Part shown: in pieces, positions 7,182-14,182 of the stretch
Layout of the letters: each line of letters begins with the position of its first letter
How positions within the stretch are numbered: position 1 is the first letter of the stretch
Origin: JBHJHK01 sp050330975
GTDB taxonomy: Bacteria > Pseudomonadota > Gammaproteobacteria > Competibacterales > Competibacteraceae
DNA: 16,996 bases
Assembly (NCBI GenBank): GCA_050330975.1
Contig: JBHJHK010000007.1
Span: forward strand, 1 to 16,996
Direction of reading: 5' to 3'
The notes under the pieces: generated by a model
Seen by the model: the letters and a program-made list of their open reading frames with translations, nothing else
The model's database searches: none
What the model was told of the DNA's origin: nothing
Translations under genes and position numbers: made by a program

Positions 7182-7276
7182 ACTTCCGGGCTCGAAATGG
7201 CGCGGATGAGGCGGCGAACAACGCCGCGGCCCCGGTGTGGTCTGATCAGTATCCTTTCCTTGAGCAGGAGAACGTC

Positions 7277-8059
7277 GTGTTTGATCTCACCGCTTACCTG
7301 GGGGGGCTCGTGGCCCTGGTGGGACTGGCTGTGGTTGGCTGGGGCTTGAGCGCCGCCCTGCGCAACGTCGGCGTCGTCGACGTGCTGTGGGGGTTGTTTT
7401 TCCTGGTGGCCGTCTCGACCTACGGGGCCCTCGTCCCCGAGGCGGGGCCGCGGGCTTGGTTGATCGTCGCCCTGGTGGCCCTGTGGTCGTTGCGCCTGGC
7501 CGGCTACATCGCCTGGCGCAGCCATGGCAAGCCCGAAGACAAGCGCTATGCCGCCATCCGCAGGCGCAATGAACCCGGTTTTGCCTGGAAGAGTGGCTAT
7601 ATGATCTTCGGCTTCCAGGGGCTGTTGGCCTGGATCATCTCCCTGCCACTCCTGGCCGCCGCCGCTGCCCCCACCCCACTCAACCTGTTCGACGCCGCCG
7701 GGGTGGTGTTGTGGCTGGTGGGGATGGTCTTCGAAGCCGGGGGGGACTACCAACTGGCCCGCTTCAAGGCCGACCCCGAAAACCGGGGCAAGATTCTCGA
7801 TCGCGGCCTGTGGCGCTACACCCGCCACCCCAACTACTTCGGCGATTGCTGTGTGTGGTGGGGCTTTTACCTCGTCGCCCTGGGGGGCGGCGGTTGGTGG
7901 AGTGTCGCCAGTCCTCTGCTCATGACCTTTCTACTCCTCAAGTTCTCCGGGGTGAGTCTCACCGAGGCGGGGATGGCCAAGGACCACCCGAGCTACGGCG
8001 ACTACCAGCGGCGCACCAACGCCTTTTTCCCCGGTCCTCCCAAGGGGTCGTCGCCATGA
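7277..8059 (+). CDS. DUF1295 family integral membrane protein (steroid 5-alpha-reductase-like)
   Basis: The 260-residue protein is hydrophobic, with about six to seven likely membrane helices. It carries the features of the DUF1295 family, related to steroid 5-alpha reductases and isoprenylcysteine methyltransferases: VDVLWGLFFL near residue 35, RLAGYIAWRSHGKPEDKRY near residue 75-95, and the signature GLWRYTRHPNYFGDCCVWWG around residue 178-197. Family proteins are thought to act on lipids, but the reaction here is unknown. The GTG start at 7277 is chosen because AGGAG lies six bases upstream and the following MFDLTAYLGGLVALVGL begins the first helix; the open frame extends further upstream over the SRPBCC gene but that part is not protein-like. 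Its stop overlaps the next start by four bases (ATGA). Confidence 0.9.
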   Translation: MFDLTAYLGGLVALVGLAVVGWGLSAALRNVGVVDVLWGLFFLVAVSTYGALVPEAGPRAWLIVALVALWSLRLAGYIAWRSHGKPEDKRYAAIRRRNEPGFAWKSGYMIFGFQGLLAWIISLPLLAAAAAPTPLNLFDAAGVVLWLVGMVFEAGGDYQLARFKADPENRGKILDRGLWRYTRHPNYFGDCCVWWGFYLVALGGGGWWSVASPLLMTFLLLKFSGVSLTEAGMAKDHPSYGDYQRRTNAFFPGPPKGSSP

Positions 8060-8598
8060 GGATCCCGGCTTGGCCCCAGTCCCGGGCCACGGTGGAGCTT
8101 TGGGCGATCCTTTTGACCCTGGGGTTGGGGGGCTGTGCCAGCGCCCCCACCCCCTACCAACCCGCCGCCCCCGACGGCTATCGCCAGCAGCAGATCGAGG
8201 TGGACCGCTTTCGGGTGACCTTCAGCGGCAACGCCGCCACCCCCCGGGAAACGGTGGAAAACTACCTGCTTTATCGCTGTGCCGAGCTGACCTTAGAGCG
8301 GGGCTATGACCATTTTTTGTTGGCCGAGCAAAACGTCGCCGCCAACACCCGCTACTACCGGACGTTCACCGGCTACCCGGGATTTGGCTACTACCGCTAC
8401 GGCCTCTACGGCTATCCCTATGGCGTGGGGTTTGGCGGGGTGGCGAGTTCCGAGGTCTACCCCGTCAACCGCTTTGAGGCCAGCGCCACCATCGTCTTGG
8501 GCCGCGGCCAACCCCGGCAGGATGGCCCCGAGGTGCTGGATGCCCGGGAGGTGATACGCTTTTTGGGGCCGGTGGTGGAGCGCCCGCCCACGGAGTGA
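8056..8598 (+). CDS. CC0125/CC1285-type lipoprotein
   Basis: The product has 180 residues. An N-terminal hydrophobic stretch, LWAILLTLGLGGC, ends in a lipobox-like LGLGGC, so the protein is probably lipid-anchored in the envelope at Cys24. After it come YRQQQIEVDRFRVTFSGN, TPRETVENYLLYRCAELTL and RGYDHFLLAEQ, which match the CC0125/CC1285 family pattern. The middle is rich in Gly and Tyr (GYPGFGYYRYGLYGYPYG), and the last part (SATIVLGRGQP, DAREVIRFLGPVVE) also fits the family. The function is unknown. The ATG overlaps the DUF1295 stop codon, so the two are translationally coupled. Only nine bases separate it from the convergent rpe gene, with no visible terminator. Confidence 0.85.
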   Translation: MRIPAWPQSRATVELWAILLTLGLGGCASAPTPYQPAAPDGYRQQQIEVDRFRVTFSGNAATPRETVENYLLYRCAELTLERGYDHFLLAEQNVAANTRYYRTFTGYPGFGYYRYGLYGYPYGVGFGGVASSEVYPVNRFEASATIVLGRGQPRQDGPEVLDAREVIRFLGPVVERPPTE

Positions 8599-8607
8599 GG
8601 CGGAGCG

Positions 8608-9279
8608 TCAACGGACGCCGGATAACTCCTGGCGCATGGCCCGGATGACAGCGGGGTAGTCGGGGGCGTTGAAGATGGCCGAACCGGCGATAAAGGTATC
8701 GGCCCCGGCGTCGGCGATGGCGGCGATGTTTTCCACCTTGACGCCGCCGTCCACCGCCAGGCGAATCTCCCGGGGCTGCCGGTCCAAGCGCTGCCTGGCG
8801 GCGCGGAGCTTGTCCAAGGTAGAGGGGATAAACGCCTGGCCGCCAAAGCCCGGATTCACCGCCATGAGGAGCACCATGTCGATTTTGTCCAGGACGTGGT
8901 CTAGGTGGTGCAAGGGGGTGGCGGGGTTGAATACCAGGCCGGTTTTGCAGCCCCTGGCGGCGGCCAACTGCAACGAGCGGTCGACGTGCTCGCTGGCCTC
9001 GGGGTGGAAGGTGATGAAATCGGCCCCGGCTTGGGCAAAGTCCTCGATGAGGCGATCCACGGGCTTGACCATCAAATGGACGTCGATGGGGGCCGTGACG
9101 CCGTAGCGGCGCAACGCGCTGCACACCAAGGGGCCAATGGTCAAGTTGGGCACGTAGTGGTTGTCCATGACGTCGAAGTGGATGACGTCGGCCCCGGCGC
9201 GGAGCACGGCGTCGACTTCTTCCCCGAGGCGGGCGAAGTCGGCGGACAAGATGGATGGTGCCAGCCAAAAGTCGCGCAT
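8608..9279 (-). CDS. rpe: Ribulose-phosphate 3-epimerase
   Basis: Rpe interconverts ribulose 5-phosphate and xylulose 5-phosphate in the pentose phosphate and Calvin pathways, in the cytoplasm, using a TIM barrel and a divalent metal. The 223-residue product has normal length. Expected metal and catalytic residues are visible: His34 and Asp36 (VIHFDVMDNHYVPN), His68 (IDVHLMV) and Asp177 (LAVDGGVKVENI). The phosphate-binding segments MAVNPGFGGQAF and AGSAIF are present. The ATG at 9279 is chosen because MRDFWLAPSILSADFARLG is the usual N-terminus; the frame is open 23 codons further but that part overlaps the probable promoter. It is divergent from the M20 gene. No pgp/gph or trp gene, frequent neighbours of rpe, is seen. 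Confidence 0.97.
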   Translation of the reverse strand: MRDFWLAPSILSADFARLGEEVDAVLRAGADVIHFDVMDNHYVPNLTIGPLVCSALRRYGVTAPIDVHLMVKPVDRLIEDFAQAGADFITFHPEASEHVDRSLQLAAARGCKTGLVFNPATPLHHLDHVLDKIDMVLLMAVNPGFGGQAFIPSTLDKLRAARQRLDRQPREIRLAVDGGVKVENIAAIADAGADTFIAGSAIFNAPDYPAVIRAMRQELSGVR

Positions 9280-9322
9280 GTTAGCGGTTTTCCGGGCGGT
9301 TTTCTCTGGGGAGCGGGGGGGC

Positions 9323-9348
9323 GTGCTAAAGTCGTGGGAGGATAGCAC
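9323..9348. promoter_or_regulatory. Overlapping divergent promoters of rpe and the M20 gene with an inverted repeat
   Basis: The repeat GTGCTA (9323-9328) and TAGCAC (9343-9348) is exact, with a 14-base spacer. Each arm also overlaps an extended -10-like box. On the plus strand TGC-TAAAGT puts its -10 at 9327-9332, and on the minus strand TGC-TATCCT puts its -10 at 9344 to 9339. Predicted start sites would be near 9339 (plus) and 9332 (minus), both inside the spacer. No good -35 boxes are seen, which is tolerated with extended -10 elements. A protein bound to the repeat would block both genes. A small direct repeat, GCGGTTTTC, lies nearby at 9284-9292 and 9296-9304. Confidence 0.4.
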
Positions 9349-9389
9349 ACCCCCTCCGTCGATCGATTCAACAAGGTCAAACCCTGCCC

Positions 9390-10529
9390 ATGGAAGCCAA
9401 CGCCCCCTCGGCCGCGGTGGATCTGGCCCGTCAGCTGATCCGCTTTGACACCCGCAGCAGCCTCTCCAACCTCCCCGCCGTGGAGTACTTGGCGGCGGAA
9501 CTCAGGGATTTTCAAGTGGAAACCCTGGACTATCGGGATGCCGCCGGGGTGACCAAAGGCGTGTTGGTCGCCCACCGCGGGGCGGGCAGCGGCCCTTGCG
9601 TGGCGCTGTCGGGGCACTTGGACACCGTTCCTCCCCTGAATTGGCAGCGCAACCCCTTCGACCCCGCCCTGGAGGACGGTTGGCTGTACGGCTTGGGGAG
9701 CACCGACATGAAGGGCCCGGTGGCCGCCGCCATCGCCGCCGCCCGCCGGGTGACGACTTGTGACGTGCTGTTGCTCCTCACCGCCGACGAAGAGGTCACC
9801 AAGGCCGGGGCACGGCACCTGGCCGCCCACAGCCAGTTGCTCCGGTCCCACCCCCCGGCGGGTATCGTGGTGGTGGAGCCCACCGAACTGTGTTGCGTCC
9901 GGGGCCACCGGGCGCGGATCGAACTCACCGTGGAGCCCAACGGCCACCAGGCCCACTCGGCCACGGGTCAAGGGCGCAACGCCAACTGGGATCTCATTCC
10001 CTTTCTCTCCGTCGCCCGGGAAATCCACTGGCGGTTGCGCCGGGATCCCGCCTTCCAAGACCCGGCCTACGATCCCCCCTGGTGCGATTTAAACCTGGTG
10101 ATCGACAACTTCGGTACCGCCGTCAACATCACCCCGGCCCGGGCGGTGGCGCAGGTCAAGCTGCGCCACTCCCGGGCCGTCGATTTGGAACCCGCGGTGG
10201 CCGAGCTCCAGGCCGCCGCCGCCGCCCACAACTTGGCGGTGAGCCTGTTGCGGGATGGCCAGGCGCCGGAGTTGGCCGTCGACCACCCCCTGGTCCAGGC
10301 GGGGGCGGCGGTGGCGGGCAGGCCGCCCCAGGTGGTGGGCTATGGCACCGACGCCTCAGAATTGGCCGCCGTAGCCCCCTGTATCGTCATGGGGCCCGGC
10401 ACCATCGCCCACGCCCACCGCCCCGAAGAGCGCATTGCCGTGGCGGAGCTGGAGGCCGCCGTCCCGGCCCTCCAGGAGGTGGTGGAGGGCTACGCCCGGG
10501 CGGTGGAGACAAGGGGGGAACTGCAGTGA
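9390..10529 (+). CDS. M20 family metallohydrolase (ArgE/DapE/acetylornithine deacetylase-like)
   Basis: The 379-residue protein belongs to the M20 zinc peptidase and deacylase family, which cleaves N-acyl amino acids or small peptides. Expected residues are visible: His76 and Asp78 (LSGHLDTVPP), the bridging Asp106 (GLGSTDMKGPV), the Glu134-Glu135 pair (TADEEVTKAGA), Glu163 (VVEPTEL) and a late His in GPGTIAHAHRPEERI, the ArgE-like GPG...AH...E motif. The dimerisation domain starts around GHRARIELTVEPNGHQAHSATG. The gene may encode N-acetylornithine deacetylase, but M20 substrates cannot be told from sequence alone, so no symbol is given. Its stop overlaps the GTG of the M81 gene by four bases, so the two are probably co-translated and act on related compounds. 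It is divergent from rpe. Confidence 0.9.
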   Translation: MEANAPSAAVDLARQLIRFDTRSSLSNLPAVEYLAAELRDFQVETLDYRDAAGVTKGVLVAHRGAGSGPCVALSGHLDTVPPLNWQRNPFDPALEDGWLYGLGSTDMKGPVAAAIAAARRVTTCDVLLLLTADEEVTKAGARHLAAHSQLLRSHPPAGIVVVEPTELCCVRGHRARIELTVEPNGHQAHSATGQGRNANWDLIPFLSVAREIHWRLRRDPAFQDPAYDPPWCDLNLVIDNFGTAVNITPARAVAQVKLRHSRAVDLEPAVAELQAAAAAHNLAVSLLRDGQAPELAVDHPLVQAGAAVAGRPPQVVGYGTDASELAAVAPCIVMGPGTIAHAHRPEERIAVAELEAAVPALQEVVEGYARAVETRGELQ

Positions 10530-12049
10530 GGGCGGGGGGGCCCCGCATCGCCCTGCTGGGGGTGATCCTGGAGAGCAATCGCTTCGCCCCCCCCGCCCGG
10601 GAGGCCGACTTTCAACGCCTCTACTGGTTGGAGGGGGACGAGATCCTAGGGGCGGCCCGGAGGCGGGCTTCCCCCATCGCTCCCGAAGTGGCGGCGGCAG
10701 TGGGCACCTTGGACGCCACGGGCCCCTGGCGGCCCGTGCCCTTGTTGCTGGCCGCCAGCCACCCGGCAGGGCCGGTGGACGGGGCGTTGTTCCGGGCCAT
10801 GGTGGCCACCGTCGACCGAGGCATGGCGGCGGGCGGCGTGGACGGGGTGTACATCGCCCTCCACGGCGCCATGGTGGCCAGCGACGACCTGGATCCCGAC
10901 GGCACCTTGGTGGCCACCGTGCGCCGGCGGGTGGGGGAGGGCGTACCCATCGTCGTCACCATGGATCTCCACGCCAACGTCTCAAGGGTTCTGGTGGACC
11001 ACTGCGACGCCGTGGTGGGCTACCTCACCAACCCCCCCGTGGACATGGTGGAGCGGGGGGAAGAGGCGGCGCTGATTCTGCGCACCGCCTTGAGCGGGGG
11101 CGCCACCCCACAGGTGGCTCTGGTGCGCTTGCCCTTGGTGGCGCCGTCGGTGAGCCTGTTGACCAGTGGGGGCCCCTACGGCGAGCTCATAGACTACGCC
11201 CAGCGCCGCCGACGGGAGGCGGCGGGCGCGATCCTCAACGCCTCGGTGTTCGGCGGCTTCGCCTTTAGCGACACCCCGAAAAACGGCCTGGCGGCGGTGG
11301 TCACCGGGCGCTGGGCCAAGGCGCCGGCGGCGGCCCTGGCGTTGGAGATTGCGCAGCGGGCCTGGAAGAGCCGGGGGCGCTTCGACCGCGAACTGACGCC
11401 CTTGGACGAGGCCGTGGCCCTGGCCTGTCGAACCGAGGGGCCGCCGTTGATCTTTTCCGACGCCGGAGACAACCCCGGGGGGGGCGGCAGCGGCCGCACC
11501 ACGGAGTTGCTGGCGGCGTTGTTGGCCGCCGGGGCCAAGGACGTGCTCATGGGGGCATTCTACGAGCCGGCCCTGGCCGCCGAGGCCCACCGGTTGGGGG
11601 TGGGGGGGCGGTTTTCCGCCCCCTTTGCCAGACCCCCGGCCACGGCCTTCGATGATCCGTTGACCGTCGAGGCCCAGGTGGTGGCCACGGGGGATGGCCA
11701 AGTCACGGGGCGGCTGGGGATCTTCGCCGGGCGGCGCCTGGATTTGGGGTCGACGGCGGCCCTGGACCACGGGGGCGTGGTGGCGGTGGTCATTTCCGAC
11801 AGGGCCCAGGCCGCCGACCCGGTGATCTTTGAGATGCTCGGCCTCGACATCGCCGCCGCCCGCAGCGTGGTGGTGAAATCCCGGGGCCACTTTCGCGCCG
11901 GCTTTGCCCCCTGGTTTGCCCCCGAGCAGGTGGTGGAGGTGGACACCCCCGGCCTCACTTCGCCGGTGTTGTCCCGCTTTGCCTGGCGGGACCTACCCCG
12001 GCCGGTCTACCCCCTGGATGGCGCTGCGACCTGGCGCCCCGGGGAATGA
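10526..12049 (+). CDS. M81 family (MlrC/microcystinase C-like) metallohydrolase with an altered metal-site motif
   Basis: The 507-residue product has the length and motifs of the M81 family, whose best-known member MlrC degrades linear microcystin fragments. Motifs in order: ILESNRF (Glu16, equivalent to the family ETNTF segment), YIALHGAMVASDDLDPDG (His113), MDLHANVS (Asp147 and His149) and DAGDNPGGGGSGRTTELL around residue 312-330. The C-terminal domain follows, with VVVKSRGHFRAGF and DTPGLTSPVLSRFAWRDLPRPVYPLD as usual. The segment YLTNPPVDMVERG has Pro171 where, from memory, family members have His (NPHVD), a metal ligand 22 residues after His149. The codon is CCC inside a C7 run. GTG at 10526 overlaps the upstream stop. 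Most M81 proteins have no known substrate, so the function is unassigned. Confidence 0.88.
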   Translation: MRAGGPRIALLGVILESNRFAPPAREADFQRLYWLEGDEILGAARRRASPIAPEVAAAVGTLDATGPWRPVPLLLAASHPAGPVDGALFRAMVATVDRGMAAGGVDGVYIALHGAMVASDDLDPDGTLVATVRRRVGEGVPIVVTMDLHANVSRVLVDHCDAVVGYLTNPPVDMVERGEEAALILRTALSGGATPQVALVRLPLVAPSVSLLTSGGPYGELIDYAQRRRREAAGAILNASVFGGFAFSDTPKNGLAAVVTGRWAKAPAAALALEIAQRAWKSRGRFDRELTPLDEAVALACRTEGPPLIFSDAGDNPGGGGSGRTTELLAALLAAGAKDVLMGAFYEPALAAEAHRLGVGGRFSAPFARPPATAFDDPLTVEAQVVATGDGQVTGRLGIFAGRRLDLGSTAALDHGGVVAVVISDRAQAADPVIFEMLGLDIAAARSVVVKSRGHFRAGFAPWFAPEQVVEVDTPGLTSPVLSRFAWRDLPRPVYPLDGAATWRPGE

Positions 12050-12072
12050 GGCGTCGGGAAGCGGGGCGATCC

Positions 12073-13395
12073 TCAAGGGTCGGCCAGCAGGGGGGCGTTG
12101 ACGGGGGAGATCTGGGGTTTGAGGCCGCTTTGGGCCATGAGTATCCCCAGCAGGGCTTCGCCCTCGGCGGCATCGAGGAGCTCGTCCACCACCAGGGTGT
12201 TCCCGTCCTCGCCGCTGATCACCACCTGGGGGCGGGGGCTCGCCAGGAGCCACAGCTGGGCGATGGCCCCGGTGGCCAGGCGACGGGGGGGGCGCCCCGA
12301 GACGCTGTAGCGCAGTTGGCCGTCGCCGAAGACCAGCTGGCGGGGTAGCCATGCCCGGCGCACTTCGCGGATCGCCATGGCCACCACCACCGCCGCGGCA
12401 GTGGCGCTGTAGGGGGTCAAGGGGGGCAGCAAGCGCCCCAAGGTGGCGGTAAAACGCCAGTCGGCCTCCAGGAGATTGGCCGGGGGAGACAAACCCAACG
12501 GGGGGCCCACCAGCCAGTGGAGCAACTGGCCGTAGTCGTCCATGGGCCCCGAGCCGAGGAGCAACAACCCGTAGGGTCCGGCGACGTCGAAGACCCGCCG
12601 TCCCAGGGGACCCCAGGGGGTGGTGGCGGCTCGGCGCGCCAGGCGGTAGCCGTCGGCGGTGGGGTGGGCCACCCAGGGTGGGCCATGGCTTGGGGTAGTG
12701 GGGAGGTTCGAGGTGTCGGGGAGGGGCATCTCCACCCAGGGCCCCGCCCCGACGCTGTCGGCGACCCGCACTGGCAACTCCAGGGCAGCGGCCAACTGGC
12801 GGGCGCGGGCGACGGTGCGGTCCAGGTCGACGCTGTCCCCCAGGAGCAGTTGATCGCCCGCCGTGGTCACTAGGGCCAAGCGCCACGGTGGTGCCGCCTC
12901 GAAGCCGCCGCCGTCCAACTCGCGGGGAAATAGCACCAAGTGATCGGCCTGGTGGCGGGGACAGCGGGTCTCAAAGCGACCGTGGTCGGGAAAGTAGCTC
13001 TCGTGGATCAGCCCTTCTGCGTCTGTCCTGAGGCGCACCCACGAGCGCCAGGTTCCGGGGTTGGGGGGCAGGGGTTGGGCCAGGTAGCCCCCCAGGCCTC
13101 CCAGGAGACACAGGATTAGCAGGCCCTGGTCGATGGTGGCCGAGCTGCTCCCCACCAGGCAGAAAGCCGAGAAGACCCCAAAGGCCAGGAGGTGGGCCTC
13201 CCCGCCGTAGCCGTGGTCCGCGGCCCTGGCCCCCGGGGCCAGGGCGGCCACGGCCCCCAGGGCCAGGGCGCGGACGTAGGCGCCCACGGCGACAAAAGGC
13301 CCCAAGAGTTGGCCCCATAGCCCGCGGCGGGCCGGGTTGGCCACGGTGGCGTGGAGGAGGGGGGGCGATAGGTCGTCGGGGTTGGCTGTGGCCAT
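12073..13395 (-). CDS. Unrecognised membrane protein
   Basis: I do not recognise this 440-residue protein. Its N-terminal part has two to three likely membrane helices: around residues 30-52, 67-85 and 90-106, the last two close together as in a hairpin. A soluble region of about 160 residues follows, with strand-like pieces such as VRLRTDAEGLIHESYF and WRLALVTTAGDQLLLGD. Then come weaker hydrophobic segments at about 273-301 and 327-343 (YSATAAAVVVAMA). The C-terminal part has QLVFGDGQLRYSVSGRPPRRL and VVISGEDGNTLVVDELLDAAE. Coding in this frame is supported by strong G/C in third positions. The ATG at 13395 is preferred because the 23 codons before it, back to GTG 13464, have a looser codon bias. 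It is divergent from the GNAT gene and convergent with the M81 gene (23 bases apart). The role is unknown. Confidence 0.7.
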   Translation of the reverse strand: MATANPDDLSPPLLHATVANPARRGLWGQLLGPFVAVGAYVRALALGAVAALAPGARAADHGYGGEAHLLAFGVFSAFCLVGSSSATIDQGLLILCLLGGLGGYLAQPLPPNPGTWRSWVRLRTDAEGLIHESYFPDHGRFETRCPRHQADHLVLFPRELDGGGFEAAPPWRLALVTTAGDQLLLGDSVDLDRTVARARQLAAALELPVRVADSVGAGPWVEMPLPDTSNLPTTPSHGPPWVAHPTADGYRLARRAATTPWGPLGRRVFDVAGPYGLLLLGSGPMDDYGQLLHWLVGPPLGLSPPANLLEADWRFTATLGRLLPPLTPYSATAAAVVVAMAIREVRRAWLPRQLVFGDGQLRYSVSGRPPRRLATGAIAQLWLLASPRPQVVISGEDGNTLVVDELLDAAEGEALLGILMAQSGLKPQISPVNAPLLADP

Positions 13396-13494
13396 GGACG
13401 GGGTGGGCTCTTGTCGGTGGTCCACCCTTTGGTCCAGACTGACCCCGTTGAGTTCTGAGTCCACCTATCCAAAACCCAGCCATCGAGGTCGCCC

Positions 13495-14097
13495 GTGCCC
13501 CCCTCCGAGTCCCCGTCCTTGCGCGTGCTATCCGGCGCCGACCTCGCCCCCCACATTCCCGACCTGGCCCGGCTGCGCATCGAGGTGTTTCGGGACTTTC
13601 CCTACCTCTACCACGGCTCGTTGGCCTACGAAGAAAAATACCTCCAGACCTACCTCCAGTCTCCCCGCAGCATGGTGGTGTTGGTGCAGGACGGGGAGCG
13701 GGTGGTGGGGGCCAGCACCGGCGTGCCCCTGGCCGACGAAGATCCAGCCTTTCAACAACCTTTTATATCATCTTCTTTCGACCTGGCCCAGGTGTTCTAT
13801 TGCGGCGAGTCGGTGCTCCACCCCGACTACCGGGGGCGGGGGATCTACCGGCGCTTCTTCCAAGCCCGGGAGGACCACGCCCGGCGGGGGGGGTTTGGGA
13901 TCTGTGCCTTTTGCGCCGTGGTGCGCCCGGACGACCATCCCCGGCGCCCGGCGGACTACGCCCCCCTGGACCCCATTTGGCGGCGCTTTGGCTACCAAAG
14001 GCGCCCCGACCTCACCACGGCCTTTCCCTGGCGGGACTTGGACGAGGACCGGGAATCGGAAAAGCCCATGGTGTTTTGGCTCAAGGCCCTCGACTGA
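13495..14097 (+). CDS. GNAT family N-acetyltransferase
   Basis: This 200-residue protein would transfer an acetyl group from acetyl-CoA to an unknown amine. The acetyl-CoA-binding motif A is visible at about residues 104-128: CGESVLHPDYRGRGIYRRFF, with the R-G-x-G pyrophosphate loop at Arg113-Gly116. The N-terminal helices, including LARLRIEVFRDFPYLYHGS, and the C-terminal WRRFGYQRRPDL complete the fold, with normal length for the family. GTG at 13495 is preceded by GAGGTC four bases upstream. Codons 83-95 are AT-ending and very unlike the rest of the gene (see separate entry). It is divergent from the membrane-protein gene and 85 bases upstream of the peptide-binding protein, probably not in the same operon. 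Confidence 0.88.
   Translation: MPPSESPSLRVLSGADLAPHIPDLARLRIEVFRDFPYLYHGSLAYEEKYLQTYLQSPRSMVVLVQDGERVVGASTGVPLADEDPAFQQPFISSSFDLAQVFYCGESVLHPDYRGRGIYRRFFQAREDHARRGGFGICAFCAVVRPDDHPRRPADYAPLDPIWRRFGYQRRPDLTTAFPWRDLDEDRESEKPMVFWLKALD
13741..13779 (+). other. Rare-codon, AT-rich island inside the GNAT gene
   Basis: Codons 83-95 of the GNAT gene include CCA, CAA, CAA, CCT, TTT, ATA, TCA, TCT and TCT, in a genome that overwhelmingly ends codons in G or C. The run TTTTATATCATC at 13760-13771 is among the most AT-rich spots in the window. It encodes part of a loop just before acetyl-CoA motif A, so the reading frame is intact. Possible readings are ribosome pausing, a recombined or imported segment, or an intragenic promoter-like site; none is shown. 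Confidence 0.5.
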
Positions 14098-14124
14098 TTC
14101 TGGGGGCACCGCGGTGAGATCCCC

Positions 14125-14152
14125 TTGCAGCTTGGCCAGGCTGAGCTAAGTT
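14125..14152 (+). promoter_or_regulatory. Possible promoter of the peptide transporter with an overlapping near-palindrome
   Basis: A -35-like TTGCAG (14125-14130) and a -10-like TAAGTT (14147-14152) are spaced by 16 bases, 31 bases before the start of the binding-protein gene. Both boxes match the consensus only in part. Between and overlapping them lies CAGCTTGGCCAGGCTG (14128-14143), which matches its own reverse complement at 14 of 16 positions and could be an operator. Confidence is low because GC-rich near-palindromes are common here. Confidence 0.3.
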
Positions 14153-14182
14153 GTCAGGAGCACTCCCACCGACGAGGCTCTC

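Noticed and set aside
13396..13464. Upstream GTG start at 13464 for the membrane protein
   Set aside because: The extra 23 codons have weaker third-position G/C bias and would leave only 30 bases for divergent promoters; ATG 13395 is preferred, without certainty.
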